Notes: generated from the sequence alone by a model not told the origin. A DNA stretch of 16,495 bases from Suillus spraguei (GCA_016800925.1 JABCPU010001088.1:1-16495); one strand, 5' to 3'; counted from the first letter of the stretch, positions 1 to 8,367 are shown. A program made the numbers and translations.

Positions 1-704
1 GCTCGGATTCGTTCGTTGCGTTTTTTTTTCTGCGTGGGAATTGGTGATACTGCCGTGCAGTTGTACACAGGGATTGGGGTCTGTAGTATGCGGCATTTCG
101 TACTTCTGGTTCAGGATCCTTAGGAATAGGAGGGATGATGAGGGATCTCGGAAGTTGGAGTGTTGCCATTTCTTAGGATGGCAGTGGAAGACCGGGGGCA
201 ATCTGTTCTTCTTCCGATCAGTATCCATGTCGATTTCAATTTCGTCTGATTCGTTGTTCGAGGGAGAACTAGTGTTTCAGCAGCCCAATCTATACTTGGG
301 TTCATTGCGCGTAACCATGGAATTCCCAGAAGGATTTGATCTCTTCTTCCTACTTTAGTGATATTGAATTTTCCATACATGGTGCGTTCATCAATCTTGA
401 TCACTAGGAGACAGTAGTGTGTGATCGGTCCTCCTTTGATAAGAGTTCCATCTGCCGTAGTAACTCAAAATAGTGTTTTGAGTTTTTGTCGTGTGATTTG
501 ATGGAGTTTCACAAACTCTTCGGAAATGAATGTTCCTGCCACGCCCAAATCAATAATAACAGTGGTGTCGACGGATTTCAAGTGAGTACACAAATGAAGG
601 GTGATAGGGACACGAAGTTCTTTTCTTTCACCTATAGTGCGTACAAGTCTTAGTAATACATTGGGAGAAACATACATCGAATCTTTGTTTCTCCAATTCA
701 AAAA
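1..704 (-). pseudogene. pol: Element A pol, N-terminal part: aspartic protease and linker
   Basis: This is the start of the pol reading frame of element A, in the -1 frame relative to gag. From the right it reads a lead-in of about 45 residues (NWRNKDSMYVSPNV...), then the retropepsin core VDTTVIIDLGVAGTFISEEF at about 515-575. Near 290-340 is the conserved end of the protease region, ILLGIPWLRAMNPSIDWAAE. The usual active-site triad D-S/T-G is D-L-G here; element C keeps DSG at the same place, so this is a mutation in A. A frameshift separates 465-701 from 120-404. The frame continues beyond the window edge towards RT. The protease would release Gag and Pol products from the polyprotein; with DLG it is unlikely to work. 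Confidence 0.8.
661..704 (-). promoter_or_regulatory. Probable -1 frameshift signal between gag and pol of element A
   Basis: Gag ends GAT TTT TGA (stop 700-698). The pol frame overlaps in the -1 register, reading TTT TTG AAT. The slip would occur on a run of five U (704-700) directly before UGA. A stem follows: arms 687-696 and 661-671, with an 8-bp perfect core (GGAGAAAC with GTTTCTCC), extended by two pairs across a one-base bulge. Element C keeps the same stop, U run and both arms. It is not a standard X XXY YYZ heptamer, so the exact mechanism is inferred. Confidence 0.6.
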
Positions 705-1528
705 TCCTCCACAACTCGCCTCACTGTTTCTTCATCTTCTTCGTCCTTGACTTCGGTTTGTCGGAGCGAAGTTTTCTTCTTTCTTTCTGGACAGTTATGG
801 ATGTGATGTCCGGTCTTCTTGCATCCGAAGCATTGCCCCTTCTTCATGCATTCGGATTTCTCCATGTCAGAGATGTGATCTATGACCATTGCATTGGAAT
901 CATGATTAGGTATGTAACACGCGTTCCCATAGTTCTTCTTCTTCTGTTGCGGAGCATGACGTGTTCATATCGCTTGAAGACGATGGTGGGAGTTGTCAAT
1001 GGAAACGCATTGCAATACAACTTCGTGGAATACTTCTGAGACATCTCTGGTGCGAAGAGCTTGGTAAGGATACCCAAATTTAGGCCATCTTGGAAGAATT
1101 GAATCTTTGTTGCATCGTCGGTGATACGGGCCTTGGCTGCAAGTGCCTCAAAGTCGGCGATGTAGGTATGGAGATCACCGCTTCCTTGTTTGAGGTCCCT
1201 GAGTTTTGTTAGTGCGGTTCCTTTGGTATCCACTGGTTCAAAGGCTTCTTTAAAGCTTTTCATAAAATCCAACAACGTCCCGTAACCAACTTCTTGTCCA
1301 GAGGTATCGGTTGACTGAGCATGGTCAAGGAATTGCTCTTTCCAAGATTTGGCATTTTTCTAGTCATGAAGGGTGTGATAAAAATAATCTTCTGCTTGTC
1401 GGTGGTGTAAAGCTTTTCGTTGATGTTAAGCATAGATTGCATGATTGGATAAATTCGCAAGAGTTGTCGCGATCTCCATCAAAACTGGTTGGGAGACCGA
1501 TTTTGTATTCAAATTCTTTGGTGGTCAT
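698..1528 (-). pseudogene. gag: Element A Gag with CCHC zinc knuckle
   Basis: Gag would form the particle that packages element RNA. The likely start is the ATG at 1528 (MTTKEFEYKIGLPTSFDGDR). The retrotransposon Gag core follows: AKSWKEQFLDHAQ at about 1310-1350, LLDFMKSFKEAFEPVDTKGT, and the DLHTYIADFEALAAKA region near 1140-1180. A CX2CX4HX4C knuckle (CFGCKKTGHHIHNC, 791-832) sits near the C-terminus, followed by a charged tail ending at the UGA at 698. At least two frameshifts break it, one near 1350-1380 and one near 880-1040. The order core then knuckle is normal for Metaviridae Gag. The length of about 275 codons is plausible. Confidence 0.82.
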
Positions 1529-1646
1529 GATGATGATGATTCATCTGGTGAGTTATACTTTCTCGGTGCCTACACGCACTGTCTTGCTGTCCGTTAGGGC
1601 TTATCAGGGTTCAGGGTCGAAGACTGGATAGTCGATGATCAGGTAG

Positions 1647-1657
1647 ACTTTAATCTT
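1647..1657 (-). other. Self-primer binding site of element A
   Basis: One base inside the LTR, the minus strand reads AAGATTAAAGT. This is the exact complement of ACTTTAATCTT at 1929-1919, the predicted 5' end of the element's own RNA. No TGG, as expected for a tRNA 3' end, occurs at the LTR junction. The layout matches Tf1/sushi-type self-priming, in which the first 11 nt of the mRNA prime minus-strand DNA synthesis. Confidence 0.75.
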
Positions 1658-1800
1658 TTGTTATGAACTGGGGTGGCATCACCAGCGACAGTGAAAAGAC
1701 ACAGACAGTCTGCTGGGAAGTTCTACAATGTCCAGAAGAGGACAAGGTGAAAGTACAAGGAACGTGTTCCAAGTATAATCAAGGGTTCAGCCTCAAAGAC

Positions 1801-1891
1801 AAGTCTAAGAGGTTCTACGAGAATAGAGACTAAGGCTAAGGAGTGCTTAGACTTAGAGACAATTCAAGACGACTTAGGTTGGAGACCTAAG
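1801..1891 (-). repeat. Structured leader in R/U5 of element A
   Basis: There are seven CTAAG or CTTAG words in about 90 bp. They form a perfect hairpin CTTAGGT-tggag-ACCTAAG (1873-1891) and a 9-bp inverted repeat AAGTCTAAG/CTTAGACTT (1801-1809 and 1846-1854). The first hairpin begins about 38 nt after the predicted RNA 5' end. Structured leaders are known to matter for Tf1 self-priming; a role here is inferred. Confidence 0.5.
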
Positions 1892-1918
1892 CGAAGGATA
1901 TTCCAGGTAAAACCCAGT

Positions 1919-1929
1919 AAGATTAAAGT
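1919..1929 (-). other. Self-primer sequence at predicted RNA 5' end, element A
   Basis: The minus strand reads ACTTTAATCTT, starting 34 nt downstream of the first base of the TATA-like box at 1963. It is perfectly complementary over 11 nt, and no further on either side, to the sequence at 1647-1657 next to the LTR. Confidence 0.72.
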
Positions 1930-1956
1930 AAAGTATACAAGCGCAGTACAACATGC

Positions 1957-1963
1957 TTAAATA
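1957..1963 (-). promoter_or_regulatory. TATA-like box, element A U3
   Basis: TATTTAA on the minus strand lies about 30 bp before the predicted RNA start. Its distance to the self-primer, 34 nt, is the same as in element B. Confidence 0.6.
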
Positions 1964-2134
1964 GGTCAATATGTGGGCATGGATCAAGAGAGTCATGAGA
2001 ATGTAAGTGCGTATCCAAAGGAGGAAGGCAACTATAGTACAGATGCATTGAGCATATGAGTCAGAGTCATGTTATGTAATGTACAAGTAAAGGAGTCAAA
2101 GGGGAAATGAATAGGGGCATGTACAATTGTAACA

Positions 2135-2612
2135 TCTTGTAGAATGTGGAAACCGGGGTGCGAGGCTTGTGTTGCCCTACAAGACACCCAGTTCCGACCC
2201 CCGAAAATCAGATGAAGCATACCAAGTTCTGAGTTCCGAGACCCGGGTCTCCGCTTGACATGGCCTTTTATGGCGCTTATGTTGTCTTGTAGAATGTGGA
2301 CACCAGGGTGCAAAAATTGGTTGCCCTATGAGATGCCAAGTTCTGAACCCAGGTCTCAACAAATGAATATCTGATATCCAGCACACTTCCAATCATCTGG
2401 TATTTCATTGAGCAATGGATGATAATACATCTTTGAAAGCCAACATCATCCAAGGTTCCCTTATCTGATCCTCGCTATCTCCACCCCCTTTAACACCAAA
2501 GTCTGGACATCTGGCATTCAGCATCTGATTTCTAAATATCAACTTCCAACATGAACATTTCTTCCATGTCCACTTGTGACATAAAAATCTGGCGCACTTG
2601 GGCCCTGGCTGT
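2135..2612. repeat. Gene-free spacer with a duplicated ~72-bp motif
   Basis: No coding region is recognisable. A motif starting CTTGTAGAATGTGG, then a GGGGTGC/AGGGTGC block, TTGCCCTA, and a CAGTTCCGA or CAAGTTCTGA block, occurs at about 2136-2207 and again at about 2286-2356. Between them is the perfect 14-bp palindrome GAGACCCGGGTCTC (near 2237-2254). In the first copy CTTGTAG and CTACAAG form a 7-bp inverted repeat about 48 bp apart. The rest (2360-2612) shows nothing I can name. It may be host spacer or the remnant of another repeat. Confidence 0.6.
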
Positions 2613-3385
2613 TACTGTTAAGACTGTACTCAAGGGTAGAGAGATCCGAAGGGCTTTGGCCTCAGTTCATACACTGTGCCCCTTTCTCGAGTAATGCCCC
2701 TTATTTCAGGGAGGAGTTATTCGTCCGAAGACCCGGAAGGGTTGCGTGACGGATCCGGGTGTCCGAAGGTGTCAGATATAATACGTCCGAAGGTAATTCG
2801 GAACGTAAGGAGAGGACAGAGATTAAGGCTAGTTTCGGAACGAGTTCCTAACTAGAAACTAACGGAGATGGACTATCCGAAGATAGAGTCGGAGGTATAG
2901 ACTATAGGAGTCAATCCTAAGTCTCGGAAGGTGACTTAAAGCGGAGAGTGGCTTAAGTCCGGAGGAGGCAGAATGAGTAGAATCTAAGATGATATTCGAA
3001 CTAAGGTTCTACGGAGATCTACAAGTGGTTTATATACAGTAAGTATCTAAGACGGATAATTAGCAAGTCCGGGACCGAGGGCTATGTACGAAGTGTAACG
3101 GAAGTCTATTAGTTATTGCACAGCGGATCAGTAAGCATGAATCGGAAATGAACACAGGAAATGGATCAGTAACACAGGACGGAAATATAAACAGCTGGAG
3201 TACCGGTAGTAGGAGAAATGACGAAAGGAGATAGACGCAGATGTTCACCAGGGAGTTAAGGTGCGAGAAGTGAGTACATTCGGATGGGTGGTCCGGACAG
3301 GATCTGTGGACTGGACGATATGGAAACGATCGGATCTGGACGGATATGATCGGATCTGAGATTAGAAGTATGGTATATGACAGTA
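2613..3385 (-). repeat. 3' LTR of element B (left copy)
   Basis: It matches 9743-10513 base for base apart from about a dozen small differences. On the plus strand it begins TACTGTTAAG and ends GACAGTA, so the ends TACTGT/ACAGTA are inverted repeats; a strict TG...CA reading gives 2616-3382. The TATA box is at 3036-3029 and the self-primer copy at 3002-2992, on the minus strand. CGGA/TCCG words are frequent. Confidence 0.92.
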
Positions 3386-3395
3386 TCCCCCCCTT
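3386..3395 (-). other. Polypurine tract of element B
   Basis: The minus strand reads AAGGGGGGGA immediately before the 3' LTR. A G-rich purine run here is the expected primer for plus-strand DNA synthesis. Confidence 0.7.
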
Positions 3396-3507
3396 AGGGC
3401 CGAACCCCTGAGGCACAAGAAGCGTCGATCCGGATTGGACAAGATTAATGCGAGACGATGGGGAAGTTTGATGGTTGTAGTGCTGAGTCTGTAATCCAAC
3501 AGATATA

Positions 3508-3524
3508 CGGACGTCAGATGTCCG
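3508..3524. promoter_or_regulatory. CGG-N11-CCG palindrome upstream of the antisense gene
   Basis: CGGAC at 3508-3512 and GTCCG at 3520-3524 form a perfect inverted repeat with the spacing CGG-N11-CCG, the classical Gal4-type Zn2Cys6 site. It lies 53 bp before the ATG at 3578, followed by a pyrimidine-rich stretch as in many fungal core promoters. Element B is rich in such words, so chance is a real alternative. Confidence 0.4.
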
Positions 3525-3577
3525 AAATGATTCCTACCCCCACTTCATATCCTTGTTAACAAAACTTGTCTCCTAAC

Positions 3578-4574
3578 ATGTCTGGAAAGAAATCCGATGC
3601 CCCTAAGTCTGCTGCTGACCTTGTGGGGATCTGGAGCAGCAACTGGCGGCTGCTAAGGCTGCAGCGGAAGCCGAGGCGGAACGGAAGCGGAAAGAGGCGG
3701 AGGAGCGGAAAAGGCAGGAGGAGTTGAAGCAGATTGAGTTGGCGGAGATCCGGAGGGAGATGGAGGAGAAGAGGTGGAGAGCACTGATTGAGGCTCGGGT
3801 GAGTGCTGTGGACTCTTCCGGATCCGGATATTAATGGGTTGGTAAAGGCCAAGGCTGCTCCTGCGTCTGGGGCAAAGGATGGGTACTGCTCTCGTTGCGT
3901 CACTAAGGGCCGGATGTGCCAGTGGGATGATGCTGAGAAGAATGCCATGGTGAGTCGTCCGAAAAACTTCGGATCCGCTGATTTCGACATTTCGTAGATT
4001 AAGTCCTGTGACGTCTGCCAGAAGGACAAGGCCACTTGTCCTGGAAGGCCCGGATTCGTTAAGGGGCCTAAGGGCCGGAAGAGGCAGCGTCCTGCTGGTA
4101 CTCCGTCTCCGAAGGGCAAAGGCAAGCGCTGTCAGAGGAGTCCTACTCCGGATGTGGCGGACGCGGATGTCTTCTCTAATCCAGTCACTATCGAAGGTAC
4201 GGATGAGGACTTTGTGGAGTACGATGATCAGGCTTGGGTGGCCGCTGCTAATGGCATCATTGCTGAGTTGGCGCGGACCAATGGACTTCTCCAAGATGGT
4301 ATTCGGCGGAAGAGTCGATTCCATGGGGAGAGCTCACCATGGAGCCTTCCTCCAGCAACAGAGGGAATTCCAGGCCCTGCTCATCGAGGAAATCCGACCG
4401 GATTTAGGCTTTCCGTTTCTGCGGATCCGACAAGGATGGCGCTGGTGAGGAGATTGGGGAAGAGGTGGCGGATGAGAATGGAGGGGAGATGGCGATGGAA
4501 CTGGGGAAGAGATGGCGGATGGGACTGGGGAGGAGACTGGGGGTGCCGGAGGTGAAATGGAGACTGGTGCTTAG
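3578..4574 (+). pseudogene. Antisense ORF of element B: coiled coil, two CX2CX6C half-clusters, basic patch, acidic tail (frameshifted)
   Basis: This gene runs against gag-pol and lies wholly inside element B. It starts at an ATG with A at -3 (MSGKKSDAPKSAADL). After a one-base shift near 3625 comes a charged helix (LEQQLAAAKAAAEAEAERKR, about 3631-3810), a likely coiled coil. After a second shift near 3815 come two Cys triads with identical CX2CX6C spacing: codons 3887, 3896, 3917 and 4007, 4016, 4037, 29 residues apart. A TAG at 3995 interrupts the linker. A Lys/Arg patch (GPKGRKRQR, then KGKGKR) follows, resembling a nuclear signal. The C-terminus needs further shifts near 4310 and 4480 and ends in an acidic repeat (TGEEMADGTGEETGGAGG), stop 4572-4574. 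The triads recall a Zn2Cys6 cluster with a stretched linker. Function and family are unknown to me. Confidence 0.62.
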
Positions 4575-4631
4575 TCCAGATCCGGATTTCCGCTACTGCC
4601 CTCACTGTACTTATATTTCGTTATGTACTCT

Positions 4632-4860
4632 TCAAGCAATGGGACCAGGCTTGTCCGGATATGCTGAGTGGAAATCCGCTACGAGATCTGATGCATTTCC
4701 GAGTTCTGTGGCCAGTAGCCAGGAAGTTTCTTCGTCCGTTCCTCGTATCCGGACCAACGGACGAGGTATAGAAGTTGGCAGTGGTGCCTACGACGGTCCA
4801 GTTTAGAGTCCAGGATTTCGGATATCTCGTACTCTGGTTCTCCGTCGACTTCGACTGGTG
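4632..4860 (-). pseudogene. Element B C-terminal chromodomain
   Basis: After VEVDGEPEYEISEILDSKLD comes LLYLVRWSGYEE. A frameshift near 4745 then leads to DEETSWLLATELGNASDLV and ends PDKPGPIA with stop TGA at 4634-4632. YEISEIL, YLVRWSGY and the ETSW tryptophan match the fold and aromatic positions of chromovirus chromodomains, which in other elements guide integration to modified histones. The pol stop faces the stop of the antisense ORF, 57 bp away. Confidence 0.8.
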
Positions 4861-4899
4861 GCGGAGGAGGCTGGATGCGATTGGAATGGTGTTCGGAAC

Positions 4900-6190
4900 T
4901 GCTGGCTCTAACTGCGAGACATGGAAAACAGGATGTACGGAACGCATAGAATCCGGAAGTCGGATGGCGAAAGAATGAGTACCCGGGCGGGATATAATTT
5001 CGAATGGTCCCAAATTCTTTTCCGAAAGTTTCTTCGACGGACGGTGGAGCGGAAGTACTTGGCTTTGACGAAGACTTGTTCTCCAATCCGGAAGTCTGGA
5101 GCAGGCTGTCTTTTAGCGTCCGCGGGTCCTTGATAGCGTTTCTGAGCTTCGGACATCTCATCTCGGAGGAACTGGTGAAGTTTGTTAAGGTCTAGGGCAT
5201 ATTCCTGGGCACGGATGGAGGATAGGTCGCGTTCCGGATGGATGGAAATGTTCGGATGATAACCTTTATTGGCGAAGAAAGGTGAAACTCCGGTAGTGGC
5301 ACTCGGAGCGTTATTGTATGCAAACTCTGCGAGGGGCAGCAGCTCGGACCAGTTGTCCTGCTGATAGTTGCAGTAGATCGGAGGTACTGTTCCAGCGTTT
5401 GGTTGGCACGTTCTGTTTGTCCGTCCCCTTCGGGATGATATCCGGATGTGAAGTGTAGGACCATGTCCAATGCCTTTCCTAGGGAACGGAAGAAGTGGGA
5501 TACGAACTCTGTTCCTCGATCCGAGGTTACATGGGAGGGACTCCATGCTTAGAGAAGACATGGAGGAGAAATAGGCGGCGAGATCAGGAGAAGTGATGGT
5601 GTCGTGGGTCGGGACGAATATGGCTTGCTTGGATAAACGATCTATGATGACGAGGATGGCTGTAAAGCCGGATGAGTCCGGAAGTTGTTCAATGAAATCC
5701 ATAGAGATGGAATTCCATGGTTTTTCTGGGACGGGAAGTTGCTTGAGTAGACCGTAGGGCTTATGTCTCGGAACTTTGGCTCGGGCGCAGGATGTGCAGG
5801 ATCTGACATACTCTTTGACAAAGGCCGTACTCCGGCCAGGTATAGTTGCGTCGGATGAGCTCGAGAGTGCGATTCTGTCCGAAATGTCCGGATAGGGGGT
5901 GGTCATGGCAATTCCGGAGGATGCGAAGTCGTAGATCATTGGTATCCGGAACGTAGATGCGGTTGTCACAACAAAGGAATCCACCATCGTCTATTGTCCA
6001 TCTCGGATCTGAGGGAACCGGAAAATGTGTTTGTGCAATGGGGTCATTAGGGAGTGCTATCAGAATGTCTTTCCGGAGGTGTTCGGTGTCCATAAGAACA
6101 GCTGCTCTAGGACCGGAGTTGCTAAAATGGAAGCTCGTAGGGACGAAGCTAATTGTTCCGAAGCAATATTGGCGGAGGTTGTGAGGGTTA
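4900..6190 (-). pseudogene. Element B integrase (HHCC, DD35E, GPF)
   Basis: The zinc-binding region reads HDHPLSGHFGQNRTLELIRR (near 5860-5920) with the CTSC pair near 5800. The catalytic core has Asp in SMDFIEQLP (5699-5697), Asp in TSDRGTEF (5521-5519) and Glu in GQTERANQTLE (5413-5411). The last two are in one frame with exactly 35 residues between them, so DD35E is intact. The GPF module (GPFEIISRPGTHSFAIRLPD) lies near 4950-5010, followed by HPVFHVSQLEP. Frameshifts at about 5830, 5560, 5390 and 5010 break it. It would insert the cDNA into host chromatin. Confidence 0.87.
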
Positions 6191-6329
6191 ATCTGAGCGT
6201 AGTCCTTATCCCCCTCTTTAGGGTAGACGTCCCATCGTCTAGTGAGGGAATCTGGCTTGACTCCGAGTCTTCCAGGACGGTAACGGATAACGAGGTTGAA
6301 CTGATGGAGGAACTCGGACCAGCGGGCCT

Positions 6330-7500
6330 GACACGGGATAGCAGTTTGGTGGTAGAGAAATACTCAAGGTTCTTGTGGTCCGTGACAACATCTATAGGCT
6401 CGGACGAGCCTTCTAGGTAATGGCGCCAGGTTCGGAACGCAGCATAGATGGCTAGTAGTTCCTTATCATGGACGTCATAGTTGAGTTCTGCACCGGACAG
6501 TGTCCGGGAGTAAAATGCCACCGGACGAAGTTCCGAGTCTGGGCACACAATGGATAGTATTCCAGCGATAGCATAATCCGAGGCATCAGTTTCCACAACT
6601 ATAGGAACATTCGGAATCCAATGCGTAAGCACCGGAGCGGACGTGAAGGCTTTCTTGAGTGCGTTAAATGACTTCCGGCATTCCTCGGAAAAGTCCCAAG
6701 TGACGCCCTTGCGAGTGAGTCGAGTAAGGGGAACCACGATATCCGAGTAGTTGAAGATGAAGCGACGATAGAAATTAGCGAATCCGAGGAAAGATTGGAT
6801 GTCCTTGACTTTCCGAGGCTCTGGCCAGTCTATGATGGACTGGATTTTCTCGGACGACATTGTCAAGCCATCCGGAGATAGGAGGTAACCAAGATACTCG
6901 ACGGAGGAGGAGTGGAATTCGCATTTCTCGGGTTTGGCATATAGTCGGTGTTTACGGAGACGTCGTAAAACTTCTCGGACATGTTCCTTATGACTTGCAA
7001 GGTCTTGGGAATAGATAAGGATGTCATCCAGATATACAACAACACATACGTCCAGCATATCGGCAAACACGCTATTGACAAAGCGCTGGAAAGCTGCCGG
7101 AGCATTCGTGAGGCCTTCCGGCATCACCAACCATTCATAGGAGCCATAGCGCGTACGGAAGGAAGTCTTCCACTCGTCTCCTTCTGTTATCCGGACGAGG
7201 TGATATGCAGATCGGAGATCAATTTTGGTATAACTTTAGCGCGGCTCGGGGAGTCAAGAAGGTCGGCAATGAGGGGTAACGGATATCGGTCTTTCTTGGT
7301 GATGTGGTTAAGGCCGCGGAAATCCACACAAAGGCGGAGGGATCCATCCTTCTTTTTGACAAATAGGACGGGGGCTCCGTGGGGAGAAGATGAGGAGCGG
7401 AGGAGTCCGGACGAGATGTTTTCGTCAAGGAACTTCCGAAGGGCCTCAAGCTCTACCGGAGAAAGAGAGTATATGGTTCCGAGAGGCGGACTAGCCCTTC
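6330..7500 (-). pseudogene. Element B reverse transcriptase and RNase H
   Basis: RT motifs in order on the minus strand: [13 protein letters not shown] and KKDRYPLPL near 7290-7350; after a one-base shift near 7215, [10 protein letters not shown], then [16 protein letters not shown] near 7080-7130; then the catalytic YLDDILIYS (YLDD at 7034-7023, intact). The thumb region [13 protein letters not shown] follows near 6780. RNase H has [13 protein letters not shown] (near 6590), [11 protein letters not shown] (near 6450) and [11 protein letters not shown] (near 6380), so its D-E-D residues are present. The block 6340-7130 is open. A frame change near 6340 leads to [12 protein letters not shown] and [17 protein letters not shown]. 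All key residues of RT and RNase H are kept. Confidence 0.88.
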
Positions 7501-7899
7501 TTCCAACTCAATCTTGAGATCGTAGGGTCGATGTGGGGGAAGTTGTCCGGCTTTGCCTTTGTCGAAGACATCCGCGAATTCGTGGTAGTCGGAAGGGATT
7601 CTGGAGAGGTCTGGAGGATCGGATGATACGGATGCGGATCGAAGGTTTGCTTCGGAGGGACGGAGGTAGATGCTGAACTGAGTAGATCCTTCTAACTTGC
7701 AGGCACGGCAAAAGGCCACTGCGTTTATCAACGATATGTTAGGGACTGGGGTACCAGCGGAGGGTTCGGATTTGGTCAGAGGCGGAGTCTCTGCCACGGA
7801 TGGGATGCTCTGATGCGACGGAGATTTTGGAGGGGAGGAATCTTCCTTGGGTGGAATACCCGAAGGTAACAGAGGTGTCGGATTGGATTTTCCTGCCAT

Positions 7900-8350
7900 G
7901 GTGGTGTGTCCGGAGGCAGCGGTGATGCGGATGGGGTTAATGGCACTCCTTGTTCAGTAGTTCGGAACTCGATGCTGCCCAATACCCAGTCAATCAACGG
8001 ATTGTGTCGGGTGAGCCAGCTATATCGAGAACGATATAACATGAGGAATCCAAAGGGGTGACGTAGAACGTGTCGGAAGTGATTACACCGGAGGAGAATC
8101 GGACGGATAAGTTTATGGCTTCGACAATATTGTTATTGCATGTACCATCAAATAAACGGAGTGGAAGCGGAGGAATCTGATAGGTAGGAATTTTATGTTC
8201 TTGGACGAAATCAGTGTCTATGAAGCAGTGGGAGGAACCACAGTCTATGAGGGCCGGAAAGTCAGATATATTGGAGAAAGATGGAAGAGAGACATATGGA
8301 CACAGAGAGTTTGGATCAGGAAGAGTTACAGCGTTGAGTCGTAGTTCCAT
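7900..8350 (-). pseudogene. Element B aspartic protease domain
   Basis: The segment 7994-8350 reads MELRLNAVTLPDPN, then the retropepsin motif FPALIDCGSSHCFIDTDFV and FYVTPLDSSCYIVL. After a one-base shift near 8000 it continues as YSWLTRHNPLIDWVLGSIEF, the conserved end of this domain (it lies between PR and RT in Metaviridae). The active-site triad is D-C-G rather than D-S/T-G, a mild change that could reduce activity. It would process the Gag-Pol polyprotein. Confidence 0.78.
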
Positions 8351-8367
8351 TGCACGGGTTGGGCCAA

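Larger units (their letters stand above)
1..2134 (-). mobile_element. Element A: Ty3/gypsy retrotransposon, 5' part only
   Basis: On the minus strand this reads 5' LTR (1659-2134), self-primer binding site (1647-1657), Gag (1528 down to 698), a -1 frameshift signal, then protease and the start of pol running off the left edge. RT, integrase and the 3' LTR are outside the window. The Gag/protease part matches element C (15200-16495) along its whole length, by eye roughly 85-90% identical, so A and C are two copies of one family. Several frameshifts and a mutated protease motif indicate an inactive copy. Confidence 0.85.
1659..2134 (-). repeat. 5' LTR of element A (476 bp)
   Basis: On the plus strand the LTR begins TGTTATGAAC and ends CAATTGTAACA, giving TG...CA ends with a 5-bp inverted repeat TGTTA/TAACA. 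Transcription is on the minus strand towards gag: U3 is about 2134-1930, and R/U5 about 1929-1659. A TATA-like box lies at 1963-1957. The leader holds two inverted repeats (1801-1809/1846-1854 and 1873-1879/1885-1891). Its partner LTR is outside the window, so the ends rest on the inverted repeat, the adjacent primer site and the start of gag. Confidence 0.75.

Noticed and set aside
1659..2134. This LTR taken as the 3' LTR of element C
   Set aside because: No polypurine tract on the side facing C, and it fits directly as the 5' LTR of A, with primer site and gag following.
2136..2183. CTTGTAG...CTACAAG as the ends of a tiny inverted-repeat transposon
   Set aside because: Only 48 bp, the second copy has lost one arm, and no target duplication is seen.
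2032..2392. Two minus-strand ORFs of 93 and 71 codons
   Set aside because: They run across the LTR edge and the duplicated motif, have no protein-like pattern, and arise from the repeat.
3060..3416. ORF of 118 codons across the left LTR on the minus strand (and its counterpart at 10384-10572)
   Set aside because: It lies within U3 and across the LTR edge, has no recognisable domain, and is not kept open in the other LTR.
3653..4324. Minus-strand ORF of 223 codons opposite the antisense gene, in the pol direction
   Set aside because: Its Ser/Pro/Leu/Arg-rich low-complexity sequence is what the complement of a GAG/GCG-rich coiled-coil gene gives. The plus strand has the structured Cys triads and acidic tail. 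It remains the main alternative to the antisense call.
6025..7517. Plus-strand ORFs of 131 and 178 codons opposite RT and RNase H
   Set aside because: They are complements of clearly identified RT and RNase H coding sequence with intact motifs on the minus strand.
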